DNA of 64,000 bases from Chiridota heheva (GCA_020152595.1 JAIGNY010004072.1:3404501-3468500), one strand, 5' to 3'. Counted from the stretch's first letter, positions 20,885 through 33,559 are shown. Notes: generated by a model not told the origin, from the sequence alone. Program-made: numbers and translations.

Positions 20885-21848
20885 AGTCCAGTGGTAGTAT
20901 GAAAACGTCCATCTCTCTCGATACCTGCAATGAGAAGGGGCTTTTAATCCATCCTTGTAAGAGTATTCGGTACCCAGCCTTTCACATAGCTGATCTCCAC
21001 TTTACAGACAATCTTGCCATAACTGCTGACACAGTTTAGAATGAAGACCTCTTGCTCGCTCTGGAAGAAGTGGCTGCTAATCTCAGCTTGCATTGTAACA
21101 TCTCTAAGACTGAGTTTGTATCCAACAGTCCTAATGCATCTGTCAGCGCAACGTCAGGCATGCCTCTGCAACATGTCCATGACTTCAAGTACCTCAGATC
21201 TTACATGATGAACTCAACAAAGGACTTCAGGACACGTAAAGGTCAAGCCTCGGTTGCAAAAATCTGCAGGAGCAGCCTGCCGAACAGCTTCAAGAATAAA
21301 CTCTTCACAGCTACAATCGAACCAATACTGTTATATGGCTCAGAAACATGGACACTTAATGCAAGAGAGATGAAATGGCTAGATAGATGTTACAAAAATC
21401 TGCTCAGGAGAGTGCAGAACATCTCATGGAAGCAGCGCTACACTCTGCAACAAATATTAGGCAAGCTCTCCCCTACATCCATCCGTCTCACCCCCTGTAT
21501 CCATCCGTCTCGCCCCCTACATCCATCTGTCTCGCCCCTGTATCCATCTGTCTCACCCCTGTATCCATCTGTCTCGCCCCCTGTATCCATCTGTCTCGCC
21601 CCCTATATCCATCCGTCTCGCACAACAAAGAGCTCAGTTTGCTGGCCCCTCACACCGGGCCAAAGGAGAACTACTATCTGATCTCCTCTTGTGGAAGCCC
21701 TCACACAGCAAGAAACTGACGTACCGGCACATGATCTCAAAAGACACTGGAATCAAGGCAGAAGATCTCCCTGTGGCTATGGCCAATCATGAAGTCTGGA
21801 AACAGGTTGTGAAGAACATCTCGGCAACAGCCAAGATGATGATGTGAC
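20885..21848 (+). pseudogene. RTE-like LINE 3' end (reverse transcriptase palm to C-terminus), decayed
   Basis: Reads FHIADLHFTDNLAITADTV at the polymerase motif C region (F-T-D-N instead of the catalytic D-D), then NLSLHCNISKTEFVSN, HVHDFKYLRSYMMNSTKDF, IEPILLYGSETWTLNA and RRVQNISWKQRY. After a minisatellite insertion it continues with QQRAQFAGPSHRAKGELLSD, then LLLWKPSHSKKLTYRHMISK and ends NISATAKMMM-stop. A stop after TADTV and several frame breaks make it inactive. The 5' part is missing. Confidence 0.85.
21468..21619 (+). repeat. 22-bp minisatellite born inside the RT coding sequence, 7 copies
   Basis: Units have lengths 22, 22, 22, 21, 21, 22 and 22 bp, of the type CCCCTGTATCCATCCGTCTC. 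Both the first unit and the last join smoothly to LINE coding sequence (GKLSP before, RLAQQRAQF after), so the ancestral unit is the LINE's own SPxSIRL codons. Confidence 0.92.
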
Positions 21849-22129
21849 AAAGTAGACAAGCGTATGAGGATGTGATTTCGTTACAAGAATGCCTCGATTA
21901 TAATAAAACACAAATTTTATAGATCTTTAAACTTATTTCTAGGCTAAACAGAAAAGGTTTTGACATTTCTATACCCTTGTGTTTTTATAAGTTGAGCTGA
22001 GCACTGAACTAATCCTTTATATTCTATTTCCAGAAAAAGAGTATGAAAACAGCAAGTACTTTCCAGAAGTGACTGTATGAAACAATAATTATTCTTGAAG
22101 TACAGTAAATGATGGTTGGTGGGTAGCTA

Positions 22130-23412
22130 ATAACAGCAACATGACAGAAATGATAAAATTGTTCGTGTTTGATGAGGGCTTAACAGCACCATGACAACGA
22201 GGGTCAAATTGTGCCTGAGAGGTTAGATCATTCTAGAGGTAAAAAGGAAAGAAAAGAGGAGGAGAATGAGAGATATACAAGAACTAAAAGTCAGAAAGCT
22301 AGGATCGAGAGAGGTGCATGGGTGAAGAAAAAAAAAAAGTAAAGAGAAGGGGTGGGAGAAGAGGACTTATATGGTTGTAGAGGGAAGCATGATGAAGGAA
22401 GAAGATAATTTTATCCTGAGGGTTTTTCTGGAAGAACTCGGCAATTGAGTTGTGGGGAGCGAGGGAAGCTCTGGGAACTTTGTACAGGGGGCAAGCAAGG
22501 AGAGCATGATGGACTGTGAAGGTGCAATGGCAATTGTTGCAGAGGGGTTGGGGGGAGCCAATAAGGAGGTGGGAGTGAGTGAGGTGGGTGTGACCTATTC
22601 TAAGATGGGTAATATGAATGTTCTTAACACGAGAAAGGTTGTTGATGGTGGGTTTGATCAGAATGGTGGGCTGGATGACGTGGAGTTTGTTATCAATTTG
22701 GGAATCCCATGAGGTTTGCCAGCGGTCATGAACAAAGGAAGTGATAAGATGTCAGAAAGGGTTTTGGAAATGGGGTGGGGGAGAGGTTGAGGAAGCTTAG
22801 CAGCTGCATCAGTACTGTCATTGCCAGGGATGCCAACATGGCTGGGTATCCATAAGAAAATAATGCTTTTCCTGCAGAGGGTGGGCGAAAGGAGTTTCTG
22901 GAGGAGGAGAAGGGATGTGAAGTTATCCTATTTAAGATTGAGTAAAGAAGTAAGGACAGTTGGAGAAGATTTGAGTCGGAGAAGATGGCAAAGTGGCTGA
23001 GCCTTTGGGGCTAAAAGTGGACTAAATACTGAGGGTGATGTCTTGAGGGTCTTGTCGCCTTGCTTGGAGCCAGGAGGATGGAGTTGTCTTGGCTGAAAAG
23101 ATGGATGAATAGTGGAGAAGCCTGTGGACTGAGGGGGTGATGTCTTGATGAGTGGGCAGCAGCAGCTGTCTTGTCATCTTGCTTAGGGAGCCATCAGTAT
23201 AGATGGAGGGTGTAGTTTGAGAGTTGGTCTTTAATTTGATTGATTGGGGAGGTCCTGTAGGAAGAAAAAAAAAGCCTGAGGGCTTCATTTTGGATGGTCT
23301 TGATGTGGTTGAGGTATGAGTTGTGAGCGACACAGTAGACAATATAGCCATAGTCAAGCTTGGTACGAATGGTAAGCCTGAAGATTTTAATTAGAGCACG
23401 GCTGTTCAAATT
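22130..23412 (-). pseudogene. Jockey/I-like LINE 3' end with RNase H, 5'-truncated
   Basis: The minus strand from 23,410 reads LIKIFRLTIRTKLDYGYIVY, then SYLNHIKTIQNEALRLF (RT thumb). It continues with IYTDGS and IFSAKTTP (RNase H, the usual Glu replaced by Lys), FLWIPSHVGIPGNDSTDAAA (RNase H C-terminal His/Asp block) and HTHLTHSHLLIGSPQPLC, then NNCHCTFTVHHALLACPLY (the Cys/His motif usual at this 3' end). Frameshifts and at least one stop near 22,935 inactivate it. The 3' limit near 22,130 is approximate. Confidence 0.83.
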
Positions 23413-23829
23413 TTGCCAGAAAGATTAGAACCATGTATCAAAATGATCAACATTTAAATGTCCTCTGAACAGTATAATACAAACTTTACCCTTCAAAAAA
23501 AAAAAAAAAAAAAAACGCTGTAAAAAAGCTCAACCAAATAATAATTGCTTTCTACTTATTTCATTTGCATCATAACTTCAAACAATTGTGCAAACCAAAA
23601 TGAAAGCAAACATAGGGAGAAACCAATAAAGAATGCTCACAAAGCTAACTATTTTATGAAACCAGAGAGAGAAATCTCACATGGTTCCGATGCTAACTTT
23701 GGATTAGAGGCAATTTCGTTTTTTATCGTATATCTTTAAATGTTGTGTTCTTACACGTTAAGTCTATTTATCATACTGGAACATGTAATTTGTGTATATT
23801 TTGTTTAAGTGTTAAGGTTTTGCCTTGGG

Positions 23830-24721
23830 CTATAAGCCACAATCACAAGAACCAATGAAAAATTGTATTTTGCTCCACCCGACATGAATAATGATGAAGT
23901 CAACAACTCAACATTTTATGGGATCCTGTATCATCCTTGCTTTTATCAACACCATCAAACCAAGTTTGATTGAAATCTGACATGTGTTTGTGAAAATATG
24001 AGCATAAACAAAATTTCACAGTTAGTCCCACCTTCTCATTAATATTTATAACATCAGAACCAAAATCAATAAAGCTAACCTATAAACAACAATAAATCCA
24101 TACACCATGTACAATATGACATAAATCCACCACACGGTTCTTGAAATATATTGCGTTTACAAGTTTGTTAACAGAATTTTACAATTAGCCCGCCTACTAA
24201 TTAATATTCATGACATCAGCACCAAAAACAATAAGATCATCTACAGACCACAAACATCCATATACCAAGTATGACATAAATCCAGCCCACTGTTCTTAAG
24301 ATATCGTGTTTACAAGCTTGTTAACAGAATTTTACATTTAGCCCCACCTACTAATTCATGACAGAACCAAAATCAATTAAGCTCATCTACAAACAACAGC
24401 ACATCCATATACCACGTATAACATAAATCCACCACACAGTTCTTAAAACATCATGTTTATAAGCTTGTTAACAGAATTTTACATTTAGCTCCGCCTACTA
24501 ATATTCATGGCATCAGCAGCAAAAACAATAGAAATCATCTACAGACCACTTAACACATACATATTAAGTATGACATAAATTCCCACAATTCTTGAGATGT
24601 CGTGTTTACAAGCTTGTTAACAGAATTTTACCTTTAGCCCTGCCTACTAATTAATATTCATGATATCAGCACCAAAAATACTGGGGATCATCTACAGAAA
24701 ACAAGACATCTATATACCAAG
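23830..24721. repeat. About 155-bp tandem repeat, 6 or so diverged units, first part
   Basis: Each unit carries TTTTACATTTAGCCCCGCCT, ATTAATATTCATGACATCAG, ATGACATAAATCCACCACAC and TGTTTACAAGCTTGTTAACA. Landmarks at 24,015, 24,176, 24,333, 24,477 and 24,627 give spacings of 144-161 bp. The array resumes at 25,602. Confidence 0.9.
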
Positions 24722-25601
24722 CAGAGGTTGCGTTATAATTTTTTGCCTGGCGTATTTGCTTCCAACAAGCCCTTGATTTTGTCAATTTGCCGTCGTATGT
24801 ATAGGGCATTGCTTAATGTACAGGGCATTGCGCACTAGCAAAGCATGCAAGTAATTGTTAATACAACACACTTGTGTAGGCCTGCCTCGCTAAAGTGAAT
24901 GAAAATTGTGCTTAAAATACCAAAAACATTACAAAATCGGACTATTATTATCATTCCTTGTATAATGTTGATTGTTGAGTCATAAAATTTTGGTTAACAA
25001 TCCAAAAATAAACTGGAAAATTCTTTTGTTTATCGTATCCAAACTTTCATGAGGTTTTAGTGAACTTTGACCAATTGTCAACAATAATATACTATTTAGA
25101 TCTTGAACACGCCTACTTCTTTACAGTATAGTAACTTGACTTGCAGACTGTGATCACTTCACAGATACACGATCAACACAATACAGGAGGAAAGTTAAAT
25201 CCTAGCTAATTATATCGTTGACAATTAACAGCCTGCATTCAAAACAACATCAAAACTTTCACATATATTGTACAGTATACGTACATCATGCATAGGGTCT
25301 ATGTACTAGCCTATATGTGTTTATGGCAGCACTACGAGCAAGTTGAATCATTCAGCTGTTAGTCTCTAGTTGTGTCATTTTTCTTTATTTATGAGTAATT
25401 TAAAATCATTTTTGTGTGAAATAAAACTTTGAATCGCATCAGAGAGGTAAGATGTTCAAGATCTTAGTTATGTTAATGAAAAAGTCTGGCGTAAAATTCT
25501 ACATGCTATATCTAAATGTTACGACGCAGGTACAACCTGTGTCGTAAGAAATTCCAGCCATGGCATAAAATACGACAAGTTTGTCATTAACGCGATCTTT
25601 G
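24722..25601. mobile_element. hAT-like non-autonomous element (880 bp) inside the 155-bp array
   Basis: Terminal inverted repeats CAGAGGTTGCGTTA and TAACGCGATCTTTG match at 11 of 14 positions. It is flanked by ATACCAAG and TTACCAAG (8-bp TSD, 7 matching). The flanking array shows the expected empty site. No transposase is visible. An internal palindrome ACGACGCAGGTACAACCTGT lies near 25,522. Confidence 0.85.
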
Positions 25602-25815
25602 TTACCAAGTATGACATAAACCCACTACATGGTCAAATATTGTGTTTAAAAGATTGTTGACAGAATTTTACATTTAGCCCCGCCTACTAATTAATATTCA
25701 TGACATCAGCACTTAAAAACTCTGGGGATCATCTACAAACCACAACACATCCATATACCAAATATGACATCAATCCATCACACAGTTCTTGAGATATCCT
25801 GTTTACAAGCTTCTG
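25602..25815. repeat. About 155-bp tandem repeat, resumed
   Basis: One and a half further units after the hAT insertion. Confidence 0.88.
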
Positions 25816-26052
25816 TCACAGACACACATACATACAGTACAAACACCCTTACATACATACTGTACATACACACACACACACATTCATACATACACATACA
25901 CCCATACATACAAACATCACACATACACCTATACCCATATATACACACACACCTATACCCATACATACACACATGCATGCATGCATGCATGCATACATGC
26001 TACATACATACATACATACACATACACACACAGTACATACACACATATCCAC
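25816..26052. repeat. (ACATAC)/(CACA) microsatellite with CATG tetranucleotide core
   Basis: Simple repeat with a CATGCATGCATGCATGCATA core. All overlapping open frames are artefacts. Confidence 0.97.
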
Positions 26053-26624
26053 GGATCTAGCACTATGGGGTCCTGCACTACAGGATCCTCAAACAAGTCT
26101 GGAGAGCACACTAACAGGGCCTTGTGGGATTGCACTATGGGGTCCTCATTTTGTGTGTGACTATACAAGTTAAAGTAATGCGTCACAGGGTCCTCAGTTT
26201 TTTATTTTTCAAACTGTTTTCTTCATTTAATTGTATAGAATAGAGTTATAGTTAAATGCTACTGTCATGATATAAATACCATTTCTCAGTACACAAATGT
26301 ATACTGGCATATATGATTGATCTTATTTAGTGTCTGTGTTTTTGTTCTTTTGCACTTATAAAATGCACCAAGACATCGTGCTAGTATTGTTGTTTTCCAC
26401 TTAAAAGTTTCCTTTCAGAAATTTCTGTTTAATAGGAAGTTAGTTTTAGAATGTTTAAAGTTGGTATATTGTCAAGTTATAGTACTATTTGTCTACACTT
26501 TATTTCAGCTCAAAATATTCTCTTGTTATCAAATTGTTTTTTCTTCTAATTTTGATCTATATCAGTTCTAGAGAGACATGTAAATAGCTTTCAGTATTTA
26601 ATACACTATGATGTTTTTTAATGG
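26053..26624. repeat. Left edge of the CACTATGGGGTCCT satellite locus
   Basis: CACTATGGGGTCCT words occur at about 26,071 and 26,131, and CACAGGGTCCT at about 26,185. AT-rich sequence follows up to element M2. Confidence 0.65.
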
Positions 26625-26892
26625 AAGGAAAGGTATCGTCCCATAAATACTTTTAGAAGTGAACGCTGCCGTGCTGATGACGTCACTTCCGTTTTTCAAT
26701 TTTCATATCAATTGCAAAAAATCTGTGATGTTTTCGATAACACATGTAAACCCCTATGCTTGATCCGCCAGATGTGTGATCGATAACATCACAGATTTCT
26801 CGAATTCAATAAGAAAAATTGAAAACCAAAACTGACGTTATCAGCACAGCCGCGTTCACTTCTGAATGTATTATGGTACTATACATTTCCTT
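26625..26892. mobile_element. Inverted-repeat element family M2, full copy (268 bp)
   Basis: Ends are AAGGAAAGGTATCGTCCC and TATACATTTCCTT. Inner arms GAAGTGAACGC and GCGTTCACTTC, and AATCTGTGATGTTTTCGATA against TCGATAACATCACAGATT, are self-complementary. A half copy is at 50,232. No clear TSD. Confidence 0.75.
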
Positions 26893-29800
26893 GAACATTA
26901 CAAATTACAATCAAAAGAAATACAATAATTTTTCAAACATGAATCAAATAACAACAAGATTATACGATTTAGGGTTAGCTTATTTTTGATAAAGTCAAAT
27001 TGTCAATGCTAATATCACCTTTTGATTAAAATCTTATACTTTCTTCACAATTAGTAGCATTTCCATTGTGTATGTTAAACTTGCATTCATAGCACTCTGG
27101 GGTCCTGTGTAAGTTTCTCTAATACACTGTGGGGTCTTCAATGAACACTACAAATTCCGATAAAAAAAAACTTCATTAATCTTATCAACAGAAATCCGAT
27201 TGCATTAACAAGATTGTATAATTCAGTTTAAAGCTCAAATCCCAAGGCTATGCTACTTGATGAAGACAAATTTTCAATAGAATTATCTCCTTTTGATAAG
27301 AATTTCATATATTTCTGGACTTTTAGTAGCATTTCCTTTATGTATCTTAAATTTATTTAGGGCACTTTGGGTCCCTGAATAATTTTCCCTAATATACTAT
27401 GGTGTCTTGCAGTCAATATTTTGAATTGCACTATAAATTGCAATTAGACACAAACTTTGAAATATGAATTAAATTGCAATATCAACAAGATTATATGATC
27501 CAGATAAAGCTCAATAAAGGTAATGATATATAATGCTGAAAGCAAATTTCAGAAGAAATTATTGTCTTTTAATGTTTATATCCTGTTTTATTTTACCAAT
27601 ATTATCATTTCATTTGTGTATATTAAATTTGTATTCAGGGCACTATATGGCCCTGTGGAAGTTTCTCTTATACACTATTGGGTCTTTTAATGAACATTAG
27701 AAATTGTATGTAAAAAGAATTACAATAACATTTAAATATAAATTAAATGAAAATAACAATATTATATGATTCAGGGTAGGCTTTATTCTAAACTTTGTGG
27801 TTTTTGAGAAAGACAAATTGTCATTGAAATATCAATTTTTGATCAGAATATTATATTTTCTTGACCAAAAGAATCATTTTATTTGTGAATGTTAAACTTG
27901 TATTCAGAGCTCTATGGGGTCCTGCATAAGTTTCTCTAATACACTATAAGGTTTTTCAATAAACATTAGAAATTGCAATAAAAATGACTGCAGCAATTGG
28001 TAAATATGAATGAAATTGTAAAAACAAGCTTATATAATTCAGGTTAAAGCTTCAAATCCTAAGTTTATGGCATTTAATGAAGACAAATCTCATCACCTTT
28101 TGATTATGATTTTATATATTTCTCATACTTATAGTATCATTTCCTTTGTTTGTCTTAAACTTGTATTCACAGCAGTATGGGACCCTGTGCAAGTTTCTCT
28201 AATACACTATGGACTCTTTCAGTCAATCTTATGAATTGCAGTATAAACAAGTACACAAAAGTTTTAAATATAAATTAAATTGCTATACTAACAAGATTAA
28301 ATGATGCAGATATAGCTTAATTTTAAACTTAATGATACCATGCCTAAAGCAAATTTCAAAAAAAGAAATTTGTTTTTTAATGTGCATATGTTTTTTTATT
28401 TCTCCAATATTATTATTTCCTTTGTTTATCTTAAACTTGTATTCACAGCATTATCTGATTATGGGACCCTGTGCCAGTTTCTCTAATACACTATGGAATC
28501 TTTCAGTCAATCTTATGAATTGCAATATAAACAATTATACAAAAGTTTTAAATATAAATTAAATTGCTATACTAACAAGACTAAATGATGCAGATATAGC
28601 TTAATTCTAAAGTTAATGATACCATGCTGGAAGCAAATTTCAAAAGAAATCATTGTCTTTTAATGTGCATATCCTTTTTTAATTCTCCAATATTACAATT
28701 TCCTTTGTTTATATTAAACTTGTATTCACAGCAGTATGGGACCCTGTGCAAGTTTCTCTAATACACTATGGGATCTTTCAGTCAATGTCAATATTATGAA
28801 TTGCAATGTAAACAATTACACATAACTTTTAAATATGAATTAAATTGCCATATTGACAAGATTATGTGATCCAGATTAAGCTTAATCTTAATGTAAACGA
28901 TATAATGCTGAAAGTAATTTTCCAAAGAATTCATTGTCTTTTATGGTGCATATCCTTTTTTTATTTCACAAATAGTATCAATTTATTTGTGTATCTTAAA
29001 CTTGTATTCACACCACTATGGGGTCCTGTGTTAGTTTCTGTATTATTCTGTGAGGTCTTTCAATAAACATCAGAAATTGCAAGTTTTAAATATGAATCAA
29101 ATTGCAATAACAAGAATATATCATTCGGGTTCAAGCTTAAATCCAAAGGTTATGTATGACATATGATGAAAGACAAATCTTTATGAAATTTTCACCTTTT
29201 GATTAGTATATATTTATTCACTTATAATAGTATTTCCTTTGCGTGTCTTAAACTTGTATTCACGGCAGTATGGGGCGCTGTGCAAGTTTATGTAATATAC
29301 TACAGGGTCTTTCAGTCAATATTATGAATTACAATATAAACAATTAAAACAATTACACAAACTTTTAAATATAAATTAAATTGCTATACTAACAAGACTA
29401 AATGATGCAGATATAGCTTAATTTTAAAGTTAATGACACAATGCTGAAAGGAATTTTCCACAGAATTCATTGCCTTTTATAGTGCATATGTTTTTTTATT
29501 TCACAAATAGTATAGTTTTATTTGTGTATCTTAAACTTGTATTCACACCACTATGGGGTCCTGTTTTAGTTTCTGTAAAACACTGTGGGGTCATTCAATA
29601 AACATCAGAAATTGAAAGTTTTAAATATGAATCAAATTGCATTAAGAAGATTATATCATTCAGTTTAAAGCTTAATTCCCACGGCTATGGTACTTGATGA
29701 AGACATATTTTCCATGGAATTATCTCCTTTTGATGAGAATTGTATATACTTTTTGAATTATAGTAACATTTCCTTTGTGTAACTCAAACTTGTATTCAGT

Positions 29801-30590
29801 GCACTATGGTGCCCTGAGCAAATTTCTCCAACACGCTATGGGGTCTTTCAGTCTATCTTACGAATCGCAATACAAACAATTACCCAAAAAATGCCATATT
29901 AACAAGATTACGTTATCCAGATTAAACTTAACTTTAAGGTAAATGATAAATGCTGAAAGCAAATTTCTATATAATTCATTGCCTTCTGATGTGCGTATCC
30001 TTTTTTATTTCTCCAATATTATCATTTCCTTTGTGTGTCTCAAGTTAAACTTATTCAATGCACTATGGAGTCCTGTGTAGGTTTCTCTAATACACTATAC
30101 TCCCATAATGGGCTCTTTCAATAGAAATCTTTCAAATTTGAATCAAATTGTAAAAAGCGAATGATGCGATCTACATTACATAAATATTGAGTAAGGTTTT
30201 GGTAGTTGGTGACGTCAAATTTTCTTTGAAAATATTGGCTTTTATTTAGAAAATTCTATTTTCTTGACAATAATTTTAACATCATTGTATTTTGTGTACA
30301 TTAAACTTGCATTCAGAGAACTATGGGGTTATGTGCAACTTTCTATAATACACTATGGTTTTTTTAATCAGTATTGTGAATTGCAATATTTCAACATTTT
30401 TATTTGAAAATTATTTTAATTTCTATATCATATTTGTTCAAAAAGTATCACTTCCGTTGTGTATTTTAAACCTTTTTCTCTAATACAGTACCGGTAATTG
30501 CAACAAATATTATGAATTGCAATAAAAACACTTAGTAAAATGTATTAAATTAAAATCATATTGCACTAACAAGATCATATAATATACCTA
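26893..30590. repeat. About 270-bp satellite, 13-14 diverged copies with dimeric higher order
   Basis: Each unit carries CACTATGGGGTCCTGTG, AAGTTTCTCTAATACACTAT, TATGAATTGCAATATAAAC, and ATTTCCTTTGTGTATCTTAA plus ACTTGTATTCACAG. Landmarks at 27,092, 27,362, 27,637, 27,908, 28,172, 28,447, 28,730, 29,011, 29,262, 29,548, 29,799, 30,059 and 30,318 give spacings of 251-286 bp. The units at 29,011 and 29,548 resemble each other more than their neighbours (537-bp dimers), and 28,172/28,447/28,730 form another close group. Confidence 0.92.
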
Positions 30591-30639
30591 CAGATTAATA
30601 ATCTATGTTTATGGATGTGTAGGTGCATCATTACCAGTA

Positions 30640-30741
30640 TAGATTTGAACCATTCATCCACTTTGGATGACATCAAGTCAAACACTTTAAATAATGACCA
30701 TTTATTCACTTTGAATGGCTACAAGCCAAGCTGACTGTAAA
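30640..30741. repeat. 45-48-bp tandem repeat (TTTGGATGGCTACAAGTCAA), first block
   Basis: Units contain CATTCATTCACTTTGGATGG and AAGCACTGTAAATGAT. The array is split by R1 copy 2 and by a 449-bp element. Confidence 0.88.
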
Positions 30742-31352
30742 TAACTAGAACTATAGCACTCTGCAGAGCGCATACCTCTGCCTCATGTTCATTCCCCAGC
30801 GGAATACTATATACCTCAGAAAAACCTGGACACACCAAGTTATAACCTCAACATCCACTTTCTCACTGCTGATCTATATTGCCATTTATATTCTAAATAC
30901 TTGAGGATCATCAATGGTGATCATTGTTTTCAGTTTAATTCAGGCTATAGCATTCATTATTTGAGCACTATTCAAAGTATATTCACATTCCATTCATGGC
31001 AGAAACCAATTGTTTTGATTTCTTTGATACCAGAGACCACTTCACTTGATTTTGTCCAGAAAATTGATTGTATGGCTGTTTTTCCATGGCATCAGTTTAT
31101 TGTTTAACACATTTCATTGAAAAGTTTCAACTTGAAAAATTCTTGATAAATCTTGCCTAAATATCTTTATCCCTCCAGTTTTGCCCCTCCCACATTTCCA
31201 GCTATAATCACCTCTTTACCAAGCAGTAACAAAACCACACACCAAATAAAATCAAAATGCAGTCACTGCTTCTTAAGATATTTTAAAGACAAACAAACAA
31301 ACAGACAAACAAACAAACACACACAGGAAAAAACATAACCTCTGTCCTTGGT
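30742..31352 (+). repeat. Dispersed repeat family R1, copy 2, inserted in the 45-bp array
   Basis: From ACTATAGCACTCTGCAGAGC to GGTGGAGGTAA. It shares its block order with 8,085-9,850. The array unit is interrupted between CTGTAAATAA and TTACCATTCA, suggesting a short TAA duplication. Confidence 0.75.
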
Positions 31353-31836
31353 GGAGGTAATTACCATTCATACTCTTTGGATGGCAATAAGCCAAACACT
31401 ATAATGATATAATTCATTCACTTTGGATGGCAACAAGCCAAGCACTATATTTTACTATTCGTTCACTTTAAATGACAACAAGTCAAGCACTGCAGATGAT
31501 CACTATGCATCCATTTTGGATGGCTACAAAGTAAGCACTGTAAATAATTACCATTCCTTCGTAATTCAGTGATATAGATGATCACCATACATTTACTTTG
31601 GATGGCAACAAGTCAAGCACTGTAGATGATTACCAATCAATCAATTTGGATGGCTACAAGTCAGGCGTTGTAAATAATAAGCATTCATACCCTCTGGATG
31701 GCAATACATCATGCGCCATTGATGATGACTATTCATCCACTTTGGATGACAACAAGCCAAGCACTGTAAATGATTACCATTCATTCACTTTGGATGACTA
31801 CAAGCCCAGCAATTTAAATGAATACCATTCATTTAC
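31353..31836. repeat. 45-48-bp tandem repeat, second block
   Basis: About ten units. Plus-strand reading gives a spurious DDYHSFTLDGNKSSTVN-type peptide repeat. Confidence 0.9.
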
Positions 31837-32285
31837 CAGTCCGGCAGCATGCCTATTAATGGGAACATAAATGTTACTATAAATGGGAACATCATGCTAC
31901 ATGTACATGGAAACCGCCATATTGTAATATTTCCGTGATACAAAATTTGAAATACGTCTGGGAAAAATATATTTGCTAGGGGAAAATTAAAACTAATGAA
32001 AATACATTAATTACTGTCATGGCTAAAACTTTTCCACTCCCATTTGATATGTTCACCATGCAGTTTTCAAAATATTTACAAAAATAAACAATAAAGCTAG
32101 GCTTTTTGGGGCAGAACTGCCATTTTTAAAATTCAGTTGTTTTCCAACACAATGATTTTTACTATTGCAAGTAAATAAATTATAAACTATGACATTTTAT
32201 TGCAACATATAAACAATATGCCTGCATTACTTCACAATTCTTGTGTGTTAGAACTGTTCCTATTAATAGGCATGTTGCCGGACTG
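31837..32285. mobile_element. Non-autonomous DNA transposon (449 bp) with TTTAC 5-bp TSD
   Basis: Terminal inverted repeats of about 31 bp begin CAGTCCGGCAGCATGCCTAT on the left and, read inward from the right, CAGTCCGGCAACATGCCTAT. TTTAC is duplicated at 31,832-31,836 and 32,286-32,290. Removing the element plus one TTTAC restores a normal array unit. There is no coding capacity. The superfamily is uncertain; 5-bp TSDs occur in few groups. Confidence 0.9.
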
Positions 32286-32545
32286 TTTACTTTCGATGGC
32301 TACAAGTCAAGTTCTGTAAGTTGTGACCATTCATCCACTTTGGATAGCAACAATTCAAGCAGTGTAAGTGGTGACCATTCATCCACTTTGGATAAAAACT
32401 ATTCAAGTAGTGTAAGTGATGACCATTCATCCACTTTGGATGGCAATAATTCAAGTAGTGTAAGTGATGACCATTCATCCACTTTGAATAGCAACAAATC
32501 AAGCACTGTAAATGACCATTCAAGCACTTTAAAGACATAAAGATG
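32286..32545. repeat. 45-48-bp tandem repeat, third block
   Basis: Five to six homogeneous units around GACCATTCATCCACTTTGGA. Confidence 0.9.
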
Positions 32546-32589
32546 TAACCCACATTAACCTCATCGCAATTAATTTTTCATAGATTTAC

Positions 32590-33540
32590 AGTTTTTTTCT
32601 AAGGGTATATATTTACTTATTATTAGCTTGAATATTGCTTAGATACAACTAATGTTTACCAGAAAAGATAATGAAATTCTCTCCTACCGCTTTCATATAT
32701 TTTCAGCATAATTGGCTAATTGTGAACAAAAACATGTCCTTTTGCACTCAAAACCATTTTTTTGCAGAATATTTGGATTTATATAATATGACTGGCAAGC
32801 ATTACACCATTATATGAAATAATTTTAAGATCAATTAGATATTCTAGAAATCAATGTCAAAACAGAGTCACTGGATCATGTTTTTCATAATTTGGTAGGT
32901 ATTGATTCATTTATAGCTTATATATTGGTTACAAACAACTAGTTTCCTAGAAAATATGAAAAAATTATCATCTATAACCCCTGTGCAATCATTTATTTTT
33001 AGCAGATTTTGCCTCAATAAAACCAAAAGCATGTCCAATTTTTTCTTGCAGATTTTGGATATATTTAATAACACTTGCCAAGGTACCAAATTTATATCTT
33101 ATAATTTTTTGATCAATTAGATATGCTAGAAATGACGGTTTATCATGATTTCCATAATTTAGTCTGTCTAGCTTGTTTCAGAATCGATTAACTTATAATG
33201 ACCTTTTCCCAAAGAGTTTGTTCATATATTTATTTTTCTATCGTATCAGAAGATATTGACTTATTCATAATTTGAATATTGGTTAAAACAACTTGTTTCC
33301 TAGAAAACGTAAAAGAAATTATCTCCTATCATTCATGCTATGATTTAGTTTAAGAAGATTTTGCCGAAATATGACCAAACACATTGTCCATTTATACCCC
33401 AAAACAAATTTGTATGCACTTCTTTTTTATTTATTTGATTAGAATGGCAAAGTTACAATATTACAAAAAGAATCATGATTCATGATTTTAATCATTTTGT
33501 GTAAATTCTGGTCTTGTTTCAGAATGAATGTACTTATATT
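32590..33540. repeat. About 300-350-bp degenerate tandem repeat, 3 units
   Basis: GATCAATTAGATAT recurs at about 32,830 and 33,112. CTTGAATATTGCTTAGA-like segments recur near 32,612, 32,911 and 33,260, each followed by TTTCCTAGAAAA or a variant. Confidence 0.7.
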
Positions 33541-33559
33541 GACCCCTTTCTAAAGAACT

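Noticed and set aside
25764-26186. Cys/Val- and His/Thr-rich frames
   Set aside because: ACATAC/CACA microsatellite translated in several frames.
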